A stretch of 64,000 bases of DNA from Paraspadella gotoi (GCA_051294375.1 CM119270.1:21810370-21874369); one strand, 5' to 3'. Shown: positions 43,601 to 57,613, counted from the first letter of the stretch. Translations and numbers: made by a program. Notes: generated by a model from the sequence alone, not told the origin.

Positions 43601-44027
43601 CTTTCCTGGGAAGATGGGTATCTAGCTAAAGGTAGGATACTAACTAGTCTTCCTCATCGACGGGGAAAAGAGGTAAGTAGGGTAAGTATGTAATGGTGAT
43701 AGGAAAAACAGATATAAACAAAGGGTATCAAGGGTACATAAAAGGGAGAGAAGGGAGAGGGAAGGTTTGCAAAAACCCGAGACGAGAGAGAAGTGAGCTA
43801 AGTGAGTCCGGATCTCCAAGACTCTATCCGCGACTCCCGGGATGAAGAGGAGGGACGACGAGGGGAGGAGGAGGCGTTGAGAGGGGGAAGAGAAGGCCCG
43901 GGGGAGAGAGAGGTTCTGGCGGTAGGGTGAGCCTCTATCTTGCTTTCTTTTTTTTATTCTCTCTTTTTATTCTATTTTTATTCTTTCTTTTTTTTATTCT
44001 TTNNNNNNNNNNNNNNNNNNNNNNNNN
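43601..44027. other. Unique GA-richer sequence ending in a 25-N gap
   Basis: 43605-43930 is unique in composition; its inverse at about 55625-56440 is only partly similar. TTTATTCTTTC units resume at 43945, and a gap of exactly 25 N (44003-44027) marks a jump to inverted block D. Confidence 0.5.
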
Positions 44028-44106
44028 CATACCTGGAAAAATATTATTGGAGAGAAATCCACTGCGGAGAGATTCGAGGTTAGGAGACGCTGTGGTTGTT
44101 GTTGTT

Positions 44107-44142
<36 letters not shown>

Positions 44143-44989
44143 CTTTTCCCCTCATCGAATTGAAATACTCCATCATGATGTTGTACGTGATATTGATGTT
44201 GATGTAGACAAGGATAACGATCACTTTTAAAGTTAGGTTTGCAAGAATGGAGAACACGTGTTGAAAAGGGATAACGAATCGGGGATATTCTCTTTCGATA
44301 ATTATCGTCATCGTTATCGTCGTCGTCGTCGTCGTCGTTTCCATTGTTGAGTTTTCTTCGTCTCCAAACTTTTTGTCTTCTGCCACAATCAACTCCATTC
44401 TTCATTGTCACGTTTAGGCTACGAGGCGGTGCCACGTTCTCATTCTTCATTGTCACGCGCTTGTTTTTCTTTGTCACGTCTTTCTCTATCACTGTCTCGT
44501 CATGATTAAACTCTGTCACGTCGACATTCATCATTGTAACGTCCGGTTTCGCATCTGCCACGGTTTCCTCCCACGCATCTGCCACGGTTCCCTTCCATAT
44601 CAACGTGTCTCTTCCCAACGAATCTGTTCGTCCTTCATTGTGTCGTCGTCGTCCTGCTCCTCCTCCTCCTCCTCCTCCTCCTCGTTGTTGTTGTTGTTGT
44701 TCTCTTCTTCTCTTGTCTTCGTCCAACAAATAATAAATGAATTCTTCTTTTTCGTCGCGATTCGCGTCACACTTTGTCATCGTCGTCGTCGTCATGGTCG
44801 TCGTCGTCATCGTCGTCGCTGCCACCGGCGTCAGAGCCACGCCCACTGATCCCCGAGAGGGCGTCGACGTCACCTCCGGTTTTTCGGCGCGGATGACCGA
44901 CGAGCGGCGCTGGAGGAAAGGACGGCGGGCGGCAGTGGCGCCGGTGGCAGCGGCGGCGGCGGCAGCGGCGTGGAAAGGTTTTGAGAAAT
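44028..44989 (-). repeat. Inverted copy of 41270-42215
   Basis: Starts 'catacctggaaaaatattat', which is the reverse complement of the sequence at 42195-42220, and runs back to 'gtttttcggcgcggatgacc' near 44880. It ends at a 25-N gap (44990-45014). Confidence 0.9.
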
Positions 44990-45014
44990 NNNNNNNNNNN
45001 NNNNNNNNNNNNNN

Positions 45015-45765
45015 AAATCTGCAATGAAAAGTTTCGTTTATTTAAAGTTTTTGTCTCACGTTATTGCACCCGCCACCGCTCCCAACGCAGCGCCCCCCCC
45101 GGCTCCCCGTCCCCCGCCGCCTCGACTTTTTTTCCGGTGTTTTCCTGCTTTTTTCGCTCTCGACGATGTCCGCGAAAACGAACCGACAAAGTTGTCTTTG
45201 TCGTCTGAACTCGGCCAACCTTTCACAAGCGCCATGCAGCCAAAAGCACCCCCGTCATTATTTCGCTTTTTCGCTTTCCGCTCTCCGGTCCGCCGCAATT
45301 TTCATTCGCCCATCGCCCACCCTGCCGATTTTTCTCGTCTTGATTGCTGCGCTGCCCCTCGTTTCGGCCATTCGCCTGCCCATTTCGCCATTTGTCTGTT
45401 GTTTGCATTGTTCTGGGCCCGTCTCCTCGAGTTTGTTTATTTTTTATATTCTGTTTCTTTCTTTTGTCCCTTTGTCGCGCCGTGTTTCGCCGCTCTCGCC
45501 ATATTAGTCGGATTTATTTCAGGCGGGGCCATGTCCATTCCAGTCGCTATCGCCGTCCGCCCCATGCTTATTTGTCTCCTCGATTATTGATTTTGTTGTG
45601 TTCCTTCCCAGTGTTCTCTCGCCCGTTAGATGGGTTGTTTTGCTCCCCTTCCCTCCTCCCTGGTTTCACTAAGTACACCGCCTGGCCGACTGTCGCCGGC
45701 GCGTCCGGTTCACCGTACGAAGGTGACGCACAGCACCGGCGCGCTTACGCTGCATTCTGTCTCGG
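45015..45765. other. Unique GC-rich insert between block-D fragments
   Basis: About 750 bp with no copy elsewhere in the window and a composition (ccgcc, cgtcc, tttcgc words) unlike its AT- and GA-rich neighbours. A plus frame (45024-45590, from an ATG) reads a Pro/Ala-rich start and hydrophobic stretches such as FAICLLFALFWARLLEFVYF. A minus frame (45056-45298) reads MRRTGERKAKKRNNDGGAFG. Neither has a recognised domain. It could be a real unique locus, a chimeric join or foreign DNA. Confidence 0.35.
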
Positions 45766-45769
45766 TTCT

Positions 45770-45839
45770 GATTTTAAATATTCGAAATTCACGACAAAAT
45801 AATCCTTTTACTTAATTTCCCGTCTTAATGCTCTCTCAC

Positions 45840-45874
<35 letters not shown>

Positions 45875-45886
45875 TCTCTGTCTGTC

Positions 45887-45944
<58 letters not shown>

Positions 45945-46277
45945 CCTCTCTCTCTCTTCTCTCTCTCTCTCTCTTCATTTCCTTTTTTCAAAGAAGCTTC
46001 AATGGAGATATGAGGAGGGAAAAGCAAGAGAACTCTCGCATCGACGGAAAGGTCGCAGAGGTCGCGATGAATATTTATAATATCACAGTGATTTAAATTT
46101 AAATGTAACTACTAATTTAAATACTATAGAGTATAGTAAACATTAATATAATAGTAAGTGATGAAGGAAAGAGCTCGAGGCTTGGGCCTAACTAGGATGT
46201 CAGGTGTTTCAATTACCAAAGATTAATTTTTTAGTCATGTGAAGGGAGAGAGGAGGGAGAGAGAGGAGAGAGAGAAG

Positions 46278-46315
<38 letters not shown>

Positions 46316-46621
46316 AGAGATAGAGAGAGGAGAGAGATAGAGAGAGAGAGAGAGGAGAGAGAGGAGGAGAGAGAGAGACGAGAGGAGAGAGAGAGATTAT
46401 TTATATATATTTTAAAAATAAATTTTATTTTTATACATTCACGGCTTTTGTTAAATGCGAAGATTTTAAAAGCGTCTGTGTACTCAACTGGGAATCATAT
46501 TTACTTTCTCCGACAAAGACAACAAAAACAACAACACCTTCATCTCGATGCATCGAACTTCGATTGAAAACAAGAAAATAAAATAAAGAAGACGACGAAG
46601 AATTAGGTGCGCTTTCTTCTC

Positions 46622-46703
<82 letters not shown>

Positions 46704-46765
46704 TTCTCTCTCTCTCTTTCTCACACACACATTGACGAGTCAACTTTTTAATTTAAACCATCAAA
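45770..46765 (+). repeat. Direct copy of part of block D (about 40290-41260)
   Basis: Starts at 'aatattcgaaattcacgaca' (45778; also 40298) and runs through gagctcgag, the GA tract and 'caacaccttcatctcgatgc' to the CT tract. It carries many one-base differences. It then folds back into its own reverse complement. Confidence 0.85.
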
Positions 46766-49244
46766 CGGAGAGACATATTTTATTTTCTTTGTTTTCCAAT
46801 CGAAGTTCGATGCATCGAGATGAAGGTGTTGTTGTTTTTGTTGTTGTTGTCGGAGAAAGTAAATATGATTCCAGTTGAGTAACAGACGCTTTTAAATCTT
46901 CGCATTTAACAAAAGCCGTGATGTATAAAAATAAAATTTATGTTTTAAAATATATATAAATTAATCTCTCTCTCTCGTAATCGTCCTCTACCTCGTCGTC
47001 TCTCTCGTCATCGTCCTCGGTCTGCTCGTCTCCTATCGTCCTACTCTCATGTCCTCCTCTAGTCTCTCATTCGTTTCGTCTCTCTCTCTCCTCGTAACTC
47101 TCTCGTCTCCGTCTCCTCTTCTCTCTCATTCTCTCTCTATCGTCCCAGTGCACATTAAAAAAGGTGTCAGTCCCTCTTGGTAAAACAGTTAGATGAAAAC
47201 CACCCTGAACATTCCGTAGTTAGCCGACACCAAGCCCTCGAGCTCTTTCCTGTCATCCACGTTCTATAATTTAATGGTGTACCGTATACTCTAATTAGTA
47301 CTGAAATAGGTAGTTACATTTAAATTTTGTAAATCACTGTTGATATTATAAGCAGATATTCAGTCGCCGGACCTTCGTCGCAGTGGCCGCAGCAGTATCT
47401 CGTTGCGGTCTTCCACTCCGTACAGTTTAAGCCGTTCTATGAAAAAAAGGAAATGGTAAGAGAGAGAGAGCACGATGAACGGAGACAGAGAAAGCAGAGA
47501 GAGCAGAAGGCAAGAGACGATGGAGAGGAAGGCAGATGAGGAGAGCATGAGGACGCAGTATGAGAGAGAGAGATCGAGGACAAAGAGAGAGCACAGACAG
47601 AGAAGAGAGAAGAGAGAAGACCGTGCAGAGCGCAGCGATAGTGAGACGAGAGTAAGGATCGAGAGCATGTAGAGGAGAGCGAATGATGACGAACAGAAGA
47701 GCAGTTGGACACGGTAGAGGGCATTTTTAAGACGGGCGGAAATTAAGCTAAACAAGGCAGTTATGCTGTTGTGTCTCATGGGTTATGCAATTATCGAGTA
47801 TCGTAAAAACGAATGGAGGAAGTATGCCGAGCGTTATGGCGCGCGCAACGGACGAGCGACGACGCCTGGTGCCTCGTCGACTTGTACGGTGACGCGAGGT
47901 ACTGGTGACGAGCACAACATCTGAGGACAAGTATGGCCGACGTCACGGGCCAACATGCGATGTGCGGGTGCTGTGACAGTCGTCGAACAAAGCGGTTATG
48001 GCACTGACAAATAAATCAAGCTGGGCGCGCTGTGATGCGTTGACGAGTGATGGAGCACAACATTAACTCCGATCGTGTTTGTTTTACGAATTTATCTTTA
48101 TTACAATTTATTTTGTCCACTAAAAAACGAGTTTTGAGAGTTCTGTGTTTATCTCGGAGTGGCATTTCTGCCAGTGAATGCGTGTGGTGAGTTGTGGAGG
48201 GTGGCAACTTAAGTGGCCTCCTGATGTTCAACGTGAAATTGACGATAACGAAAAAAAACCAATTAAATCCTTTTCTGTTTTGTTTGTTGCGTGGAGGCGA
48301 AGAGATGAGAGAAGAGAGATGAGATGAGGAGACGAGAAGAGAGAGAGACGAGAGAGAGAGAGCTCAGAGGAGAGAGAGAGAGAGCATGAGAGAGATGAGA
48401 TGAGTAGAGAACCGAGGATCGAGAGAGCAGGAGCTAGAGAGAAAGAGAAGAGGGAGAGGGAGAGGGAGAGGAGAGAGATGCTCTCTCGTTTGTTCGTGAT
48501 ATCACGTTGCCCTCATTTTTATTTGTTTTTATTCCTTTTTTCTCGCAAATAACTAAACATGGAACTGAGTTTCGCTTCATTGACTTTTTATCGTGTTTGA
48601 TCGTAACTAGACGGGGTCAGATCATCACGAGACAACTTATGTCTTAGCAAAGTTCTCGTCTACAAGACATTTAAATTAAAATAACTCGGTGTATCACGAA
48701 TTAACTCGCCCCGATAAAAATAAAAATTTAAACAACAGACAAGAAAGAAACCGTAAATGTTAACACGTTCCGATTTAATGACTAACTAATATTTAGTTAG
48801 GAAGCCTGTCGTTATTTACATACATAAACATTAACAAATAGGTTAATGACTCAACAAGCCAACCCGCTTTTATAATTATTCAATATCCAAGCAAGCCCTC
48901 AGCATGCTTGTTTTTTCCCACCTAAACTACCCATCTTTTAAAATTTTAAAAATGCTGACATCAAAAATTTTCTCGCGCAGAAAAAAAGAAGGAAATATTT
49001 TTTTTTCAGAAGAAGAAAAAAATATTTCTCATCGGTTCTTTTTGACCTTTTCTCTAGAAATACGAGTTTTTTCCCTTTTTTTCGTTTTTTTTTGTGTTTT
49101 CCAGTAAAAAAGTTATCACTCGGAAATCTTTTTTTTTTTTCAAAACACGAAAATTTTTATTTGAAAATTATTTCTTTTTGAGGTGTATATATTTTTAGTT
49201 AATAGTTCCGACTCTCTTCTCTCTCTCTCTCTTCTACTCTCTCT

Positions 49245-49279
<35 letters not shown>

Positions 49280-51845
49280 CTGCCTTCCTTCTTAATTTGC
49301 ATAACCAAGAATTTAATATCAGCCTCGAATTTTTAACTGAATTATTTTAAATATTAATCTTTCTTTCTCTTTTCTCATTCGACGCCAGAAGAAATTTTTC
49401 TCTTTTTAGAAATGAAATTTGCTTTGACATTCGCGGTTACGATATCGTCAGGACCGTGTTTATTTGTAACACTACCAAAATATTTTTTGTTAATTAACGA
49501 CTTTAGCAACGAAAGAGATGCTTAATTATCTAAGTTACAAATTATAAGGTTTAATTAGTTTATGAGCAAATAAATAATGTTGTAACCGAATCTCAGAATT
49601 ATCCTAGCTTAAATTAGATTAAAAGCTTGCTATAATATGAAACACCTCCAAAGCCTGAATTTCTTATTCATAATACCAATTTAGTAGAGAACAGTATTTT
49701 TTTCATTAATTTTGACGCGTGAACCACTTACAATATCATATTCTTTTAAAGTGTTAAACATTCATTATTTTGTCGAAAAACAGTTTTTTCTACTTTTTTT
49801 TGATAAAACACAAAACAAAAACTTTTTTTTACTTTTTTTGATAAAACACAAAACAAAAAAAGTTTTTCAAAAAACTAGAATACAAAATCGACGCCACACA
49901 CGAAAGGTAGAGTTTCACGTCGCCATTAGGATTGTCAAAACTTGATACCTCATTTATACTATATTATTTCCTTTGCACGTACCCGTGTCCGATTCGCGAA
50001 GTGACGCCAAAAAATCGCTCCCATTACTCATTGGCCTCAAGTCATCTTTTGTGACATCGTAATATCAATATGCGTCATAAAAAATGTCGGGATATTTGAG
50101 ATTATATATTTATAGATAAGGCGCTAAGTGATCTCCGCAACTTCTTTAACCCCCTCTAGCAGTCATGGAACGGAGACCTGGGGTTGGAACTGAAGAGACA
50201 GTAACTATTGTTATGTGGTTAGTGACAGAACCGTTCAATATAAGCAGTCCCTGAGCTTCGGATCAGGTTGTAACACCGTGTTACATGCGGGTTAAGCGCC
50301 CCGTCCCCTTAATGCTAAGCGACTACAGGGCTTTTGGTTGGTTGGCACCTTTGGTTTGGGAGGGCGACGATATGACGTTGCCTCCCGAGCCACAATGGCC
50401 GCTGAATGAACGCGTTGTTGGATTTTTAGTTCCACCATAGAACCATGCCTTGAAGTTTTCGACGGCCCCCAACGTGGTTTACGATGGTCGTCCCTACACG
50501 GGGATACACGACAGGATAGGTAAGGGCGTAGGAATCGAACATGATGCCATGGTACCTCATGATGCGCGGTCATGAGCGTGAAGATTTTAGTCCAATAAAT
50601 AACCACGGTGCGACGAGTGAAGTCGGTCAGGTGTTTATTAAGTCGGGGTGAACTTATGCTATATGACGCCAACTACATATTTCTACCAAGAATTTACCGT
50701 TGTTACAAATAACAAATTAAAGTCATGTAGACATTCACATCCAGGCATTCTATGAACAGGAAATGCGCCGAACCGCATTCCGGAAATAGTCGGCAATATT
50801 TTCTTTCAAATTAACTAAAATTGCGATCTTTACAATGTTTTGTAAGTTGTATGTTTCTTGTCAACTGGCTGATGAAAGCTTCGTGTTCATCACTTTTAAT
50901 GAGATAACATAAATAAAAGAGATAGAACCTTATCGTCTCGATCTCTGTCTGCTCGTCTCTCTCTGGTTCTCTCTCTCTCTCTTCCTCTCTCTCTCTGCTC
51001 TCCAGTTCGATTCGTTTCCTGTTCATGGTACAATTAAGAGGGAAATTTTAATTTCAACGAAAAGGAAGAAAGGCGTTTTGAGGGACGGAGAGAGAGAGAG
51101 AGAGGAGGAGAAGAGAGAGAGAGAAGCAGAGAGAGAAGGAGAGAGAATCCTTCTCCCCCTTCACTTTCATTGCTTTCCCATCTTCCTCCAGCCTCATGTT
51201 GTCATTTCTCGCCGGGAGAGAGAGAGAGAGATGAGAGATGAGTAGAGAGAGAGAGAGAGAGCAGACGAGAGCAGAGAGAGCAGAGAGAGTATTTTCCTCG
51301 CCAGGAAGCCTGAGACGGAAAGGGGAGGCAGTGTCTACTCCAGTGTAAGTTAACTAATAGAGAATAAGAAAAAGGCATGGAATTGTCGTCTCTTTCTCCC
51401 TCTTTCTTGCTCTCGTGTCTGTGCTCTCGTCTCTCTCTTCTCCTCTCTCTCGTCTCTGCTCTTCGTCGTCGTCGATCGTCTCTGGCTCTCGGTCTCTCGT
51501 CGTCTCTCTTCTGTTCTCATATCTTCTCTCACTGTCATTTTTTTGTCTGGTGTTAGTGTCTATCACGTTGTACCAGCTGATTAAGTTAACATATATTTAA
51601 TAGAATTAAGTATAGTGTTCTAGAGTAACGGCAACTAAAAGTCGTGCGGTTGTAATTTAAAGTATTTTTTCATGTTGCATGTTATGGAAAAGCGCAAGTT
51701 AAGGATGATGGTAAGAACACATAGTCTTTTGCTGATTTTGTAATTGTTGAAACGGTAAACTATGCTACTTAGTTTGGTAGGTGATATAAGGCTGGTTTCT
51801 TGTTTATTAATATTGTTTGTAGTCTATCTGTCCTCCTCTTTTGTT
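46766..51845 (-). repeat. Inverted, indel-rich copy of block D (about 36430-41070)
   Basis: Begins attttctttgttttccaatc, the inverse of 46560-46590. It follows block D backwards: 47740-48240 corresponds to 39960-40350, 48540-48760 to 39480-39700, and 50112-50676 to the SINE. Compared with the cleaner copy at 59738-63594 it has a small insertion or deletion every 10-30 bases in places (for example 48296-48470 and 50340-50600). This is typical of uncorrected long reads. Confidence 0.85.
50112..50676 (-). mobile_element. SINE copy within the indel-rich inverted block
   Basis: Inverse counterpart of 37550-38080 with many small indels. It is not an independent insertion. Confidence 0.7.
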
Positions 51846-51870
51846 NNNNNNNNNNNNNNNNNNNNNNNNN

Positions 51871-52162
51871 TGGAAATTTTATAATGGTTACCAATTTTTT
51901 TAACATTTCATATTTTTCATGCGATAACGAAAGAATGACAAAATACAAAATAAAAAATACTCGATTAAATATCAATGTACGACAACATTTACTAATAATG
52001 TCAGTCCTAGAAATAACGACTTAAATCTGTTGGAAATGTCCGCCAGAAGATCGTTGCTTGCAAAAAATGGGGGGTAAGAGAATATGATTGTGCCGATTAG
52101 TGAGTTTTTAATGTCCAAGAGAATTCCACAGATTTCAAGACAGCGCGAATATTAATGCTCTA

Positions 52163-52249
<87 letters not shown>

Positions 52250-52341
52250 CTCTAATATTTTCCCATTCCAGTTATTTTTTCCAAGAATTTTTTTCTCGTT
52301 TCATAGCTATTTATGACTGCCTGAAATCATCTCTATGTCTC

Positions 52342-52381
<40 letters not shown>

Positions 52382-53022
52382 TCTCTCTCTTCTCTCTCTC
52401 TCTCTCTCTCTCTCTCAACAAAAAAGGAGAAATGTGAGACGATCAAAGAAATTCTGGTGTATTTTGTCGCCTGAGTCAATATTCATCGTACAAACCACGA
52501 ATTTTCTTTTTCTCTTTCTTTTTCTAATTCCTCTCCCTTTTTTCCCTTTTATTTCTTTCCTTTTTCCTTTCTTTCCTTTTTCATTTCTTTTTTTTTCTCT
52601 TCTTTGCCTCAACCTCTCTTTCCCTTCACACCCTTTTATCTTTTCTTTCTATCTCTCCTTTCTCTCCTTTCTTTCATTCAATTTTTTGTCTCTCTTCTCT
52701 TCCTTTCTCTTGGCTTCCTTTCTTTCTCTCTTTCATTCATTCCCTTTTTTTGTCTCTCTCTCTTCCTTTTTTCTTTGCTTCCTCTCTTTTTTTCCTTTCT
52801 TTCTCTTCTTTCCTTTTCTTTCCCAAATGAAAAAGAAAAGATCTTCTTATCAGATTTGGTTCTCATTTCTCCTCCGACGTCGAATCTGAAAAAAAAATAA
52901 TGGAATTTAATTGAAAAAAAATTTAAAATTTTTTTGTTTTGTTTATTTAATACAAATAGTTTAATCCTAATCCTGTGTTCGTCCCCCTCTTTTCTGTTTC
53001 TTGTCTATTCTTTTTTGTTTCC

Positions 53023-53094
<72 letters not shown>

Positions 53095-53390
53095 CTCTGT
53101 TTCTTACTCCCCGATCTCTCTGTTTCTTAATCCTAAATCTCATCTGTTTCCTCTACCTAAGTTTCGCTGTTTCCTCTTCCATAATTTTATGTTCTCTATC
53201 CACCCGTCTTGTTTTCTATTAACGATCCTCTTGTTTTCTGTCCACCGTCCTTTGTTTCTATCCCTATTTTCTTGTTTTCTATCCCTATTTCACACTTTCC
53301 CCTTTTTCCATCGAGCATCGAGATTTTCGCTTTTAAACCGATGTTCCTCGCCACTATGACAGAATCGTGGTTTCACTTCTATCGAGACTT

Positions 53391-53443
<53 letters not shown>

Positions 53444-53928
53444 CTCTTTCTCTCTCTCTCTCTTCTCTCTCTTCTCACAAACCTTTTTTTCTCAGTCAGC
53501 AGTTTCGTCATTGAAATTTATCTCTGTTGATTTTCTGTCTCAGATTTTTTTTCCATTTTTCCATTCTGTCATTATTTTCTGTCATTATTTTCTGTCATTA
53601 TTTCTGTAATTATTTTTTGTCATTATTTTATATCATATTTTCTGACACTATTTTATGTCATTATTTTCTGACACTATTTTATGTCATTATTCTGTCATTT
53701 TTTCCTCATCCTCTCGTTTATTCTGTTTCTATTCCACTCTGCTCTTTGCTCTCTCTTCCCCTCCCTCTCCTCTCCCCTTCCTTCCCTCTCCTCTCTCACT
53801 CAATCGTCCAATCTGTCCCTTCCTTTCTCAGCATTTTTGCTTTTCCCAAAACATTATCTTTCACTCTCTCTCACGCTGTCTCCTTTCTCTCTCTCTCTCT
53901 CTCTCTGTCTTCTCTCTCCTCTCTCTCG

Positions 53929-53969
<41 letters not shown>

Positions 53970-55620
53970 CTCTCTCTCCCTCTCTCTCCCCTCTCACCTT
54001 CTGCTTCTCCAGTACCGTCTCTTGTCTTCCTTTTCTTCTTCCCTCACTCCCCGGATGTCGAAGAACTCCAAACCTGGAAATAACTGACAAGAAGCCGGAT
54101 TGTTATAGGATTCACGTTACCCAGGATGTAATGATGTTGACCGCTTTCCGCAGTGGTCGACTGAGGATCCCGAATGTTATTTGTATCCACTGATGTTCCC
54201 GGTTGTAACTGGATTTGGCCGCAGACTTCGGGAGAAGCCGACTGAGAACCCCGGATGTAATTGCAATCGGCTAAAAACCCGCTTGTAACTGGAGTTGACT
54301 GGAAGTCTCGAAAGGCCGACTGAGAACCCCGGATGTAATTGAAAAATCGGGCGAAAAATCCGGATGTAACTGGAGTTGGCCTGGATTCCAGAGTGAAGGG
54401 CAGAGGTTAGGGTCGGGCGGAGAGCGAGAGAGCGAATCGCCGTCGAGAGAGAGCGAGTGGCCAGAGGAGGAGAGGGCGTCGCGATGGCGTCGCGAGAGAG
54501 AGACAGAGTCCGGAGGATAAGAGAGAGCGACGACCTTTGCTCTGTAGGTCGGCGTCGAAACGACGCCGGCGTCGTCGTCGTCGGATTTTCTCGCTGGAAT
54601 TTAGATTGGGGCGCCAACTTCCTTATTGTGCGCTGCAAACTCGTGGACCGGCGCGAACTGGACCGCGGATCAGCACCGGAAGCGTCAGCGAATTTCGGGG
54701 TCGGCGCCGGAAGTTGGTGCAAATAGCGGCGAACGCGTACGGCGTAGATTTTCGGCGAACGTGGAATCGGGATGAGGCGCTGAGTGTTCGACGATGGTTT
54801 TTCGGGAAAGTCTTGAATTGGCGAAGCAAACTCGTAAATTGGCGCTGTGGAGCCATTCCTCATTGCTCCGCAAAGTCTGGTATCGCGCGCTGGAATATCT
54901 TTGATTGGCGCTGTTGGAGCCAATCCTCATTGCTCGCAAAGTCTCTGAATCCGGCGCTGCAATGTCTTTGATTGGTGCTGTGGATGCCAATCCTCATTGC
55001 TCCGCAAAAGTCTGGTCATCGGCGCTGAATATCTTTGATTAGGCTGGCTGTGGAGTCAATCCTCATGGCGCTGCAATGTCTTGAATCCGGCGACGCGCAA
55101 ATCAAGGATCGGCAGCCTCCGGTTTTGGAAAAGGCGCCGCGAATCCATAACAGAAATCTGGAGGAAACTTAAAGACGGTGTCTGAGGAGGCAGGTGGGGG
55201 AGGAGGAAGAAGGGGAGGAGGGAGGAAGAAGGGGAGGGAGGGGAGAGAGAGAAAGGAGGAACGAGGGGTGAGGAAGAGGAGTCAGGTAGCAGCAGAGAAA
55301 GAGGCAAATAGGGGTGTGAAGGGAGTAGTTAAAAGAAAAGAAAAATAAAAAGAAAAGAAAATATACAACAAGTTATTTTAAACCAATTATTAAACAAAGT
55401 AGAGAAGATAAAAATTCGGGAATCAAAAAGAAGAAAAGGAAAAAGAAGAATGAAAAAAGTAAGATAAAAATAAGAAAGATAAAAAAGAAAGAATAAAAAA
55501 AAAGAAAAAAGAGAAAGTAAAAAAGAAATAAAAAAGAAAGAATAAAAAAGAATAAAAAAAAAGAATAAAAAAAAGAAAGAATAAAAAATAGAATAAAAAG
55601 AGACGATAAAAAAGAAAGCA
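51871..55620 (+). repeat. Segmental block ABC, second copy
   Basis: Direct copy of 31485-36370 that begins right after a 25-N gap (51846-51870). It contains only one copy of the 1.2-kb unit that is doubled in the first copy. It fills in sequence that is N at 31799-31996 (about 52170-52400) and at 35555-35564 (near 54720). Single-base indels are frequent. Confidence 0.85.
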
Positions 55621-56449
55621 AGATAGAGGCTCACCCTACCGCCAGACCTCTCTCTCCCCCGGGCCTTCTCTTCCCGCCTCTCAACGCCTCTCTCGTCGTC
55701 GCTCTCTTCATCCCCGGTCCGGTAACTTAATCGGCTACTAGCTCATTCCCTCTCGGTCGGGTTACTATCCTCCTCTCTCCCTGGGACCTGATCTTGGTAC
55801 TGTTATACCATTAGATACCCACTACTCCGGTAGTTTATTACTAGTCATACGGGCCAATTGAAACCTTTGTTATTGATCTTGGATCTCTGTTTCACCTAGT
55901 CTAACGTTATTAATTTTTCTCTCTGTCTATTCTACATTCGGTTTTTTTTTTCCTACTCGACTCATCCACCATACTTGAGAAAAGAATTTTGTGATACACG
56001 TCTCCTTCCCGATAGTACTAACACCTGTCTCCAAACGAACACAAACTCCCGACTCTCCGCACTATACTCCGTTCGCCTCAACACCACATAACAACCATGA
56101 AGCGTCGACTCGGGAGGGGCAATACCACTTGGGCCGCCCACGTCTCCCATCACCTAACCTGGCCTGCCTCCCCTTTCAAATACCACCAGAGATGGAGACA
56201 GTCACGTCATTCTAAGGTACAATGGCTCCAGGAACGTAGAGCTACACCTTCCGCGAATTCTCTACCGGTCTCCCTCTCACGTTCCTCCTCCTCCGCTTAC
56301 ATGCGAGGAGATCTTGGAGACGTCATAGTCACTCCCCGCGGGCAATACTCTCGCCTCGCTTATTAGTACCCTTGTAATATATGTATCAAATACTCCTATA
56401 CCTGTCCCCCTGATGGACTTTATACTACGCTTAGCGATACATTCGGCAG

Positions 56450-57574
56450 AACAGAATAAAACAAAAAAGAATAAAAAAGAAAAGAATAAGAAAAAAGGAA
56501 GCAATAAAAAAAGAAAAAATAAAAAAATAAAAATAAAAAAAAAGAAAGAAATAAAAAATAAAAAGAGAGAATAAAAAAAGAAAGAAATAAACAAGAAGAT
56601 ATAAAAAGAAAGAATAAGAAAAAGGAAGAATAAGAAAAGAAAGATAAAAAAAGAAAGAATATAAAAGAAAGAATAAAAAAGAGAGAATAAAAAAGAAAGA
56701 ATAAAAACAAGAAAGGAATAAAAAAAAGAGATATAGCAAAAAAGGAAGAATAAAAAAGAAAGAATAAAAAAGAGAAGAGAAAAAAAAAAGAAGAATAAAA
56801 AAAAGAATAAAAAAAGAGTAAATAAAAGAAAGAATAAAACAGAGAAAGAATAAAAAAGAAAGAATAAGAACAAAGGAAGATAAAAAGAATAAAAGAAAGA
56901 AAGAATAAATAGAAAAAGAAAGAATAAAAAAAAGAAAGAATAAAAAAGGCGATGAAATTTGACGGAGAAAAAAAATAATTGAAAATCAAGAAGCGAGAGA
57001 TATTGGAGGGAAGAAGGGAGGAAGGGGTAAGGAGGAGGAGGAGAAGGGGGAAGGAGGAGGAGAAGGGGGAGAGGAGGAAAAGGGGGGGAGGGGGAATGAG
57101 GAAGAGAGAGAAAATTAAGGGAAGAGTGAGAGGAAGAGGATAAGAAGAGGAAGGAGGAGAAAGAGGAGGAGAGGGCCGAGGAGGAGAAGAAGGGAGGAAG
57201 GGGGAGGAGGAGGAGGAGAAGGAAAGAAGAGCAGGAGGAGGAGTAAAAAGGGAGGGAGGTGGAAGGAGGAGAGGGCGAAGGGAGGAAGTGGAAGGGTAGG
57301 AGAAAAAAGGAAGGAACAGAGAGAAGGGAGAGTGAAAGATAGGGAAAGAGGAGGAGGAGATGGAGGAGGAGAAGGAGAGGGAAGAGGAGGAGGAGAAGAA
57401 AAGGGAAGAAAGGAGGAAAAGAAGGAGAAGAAAGGAAGGAAGAGGGAGGAAGAGGAGGAGCAGGAGAGGAAAAGGGAGGATTGAGAGGAAGGGGGGAGGT
57501 GAGGAAGGGAGGGAGGAAGAGGAGGAGAGGAGAGGAGGAGAAGAAGAAGCCAAGGGAAGGGAAACGAGAGACGT

Positions 57575-57613
<39 letters not shown>

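Noticed and set aside
42357-43625. 422-codon plus-strand frame
   Set aside because: It consists of Ser/Leu/Phe runs from a polypyrimidine tract. There is no non-repeat sequence and no domain.
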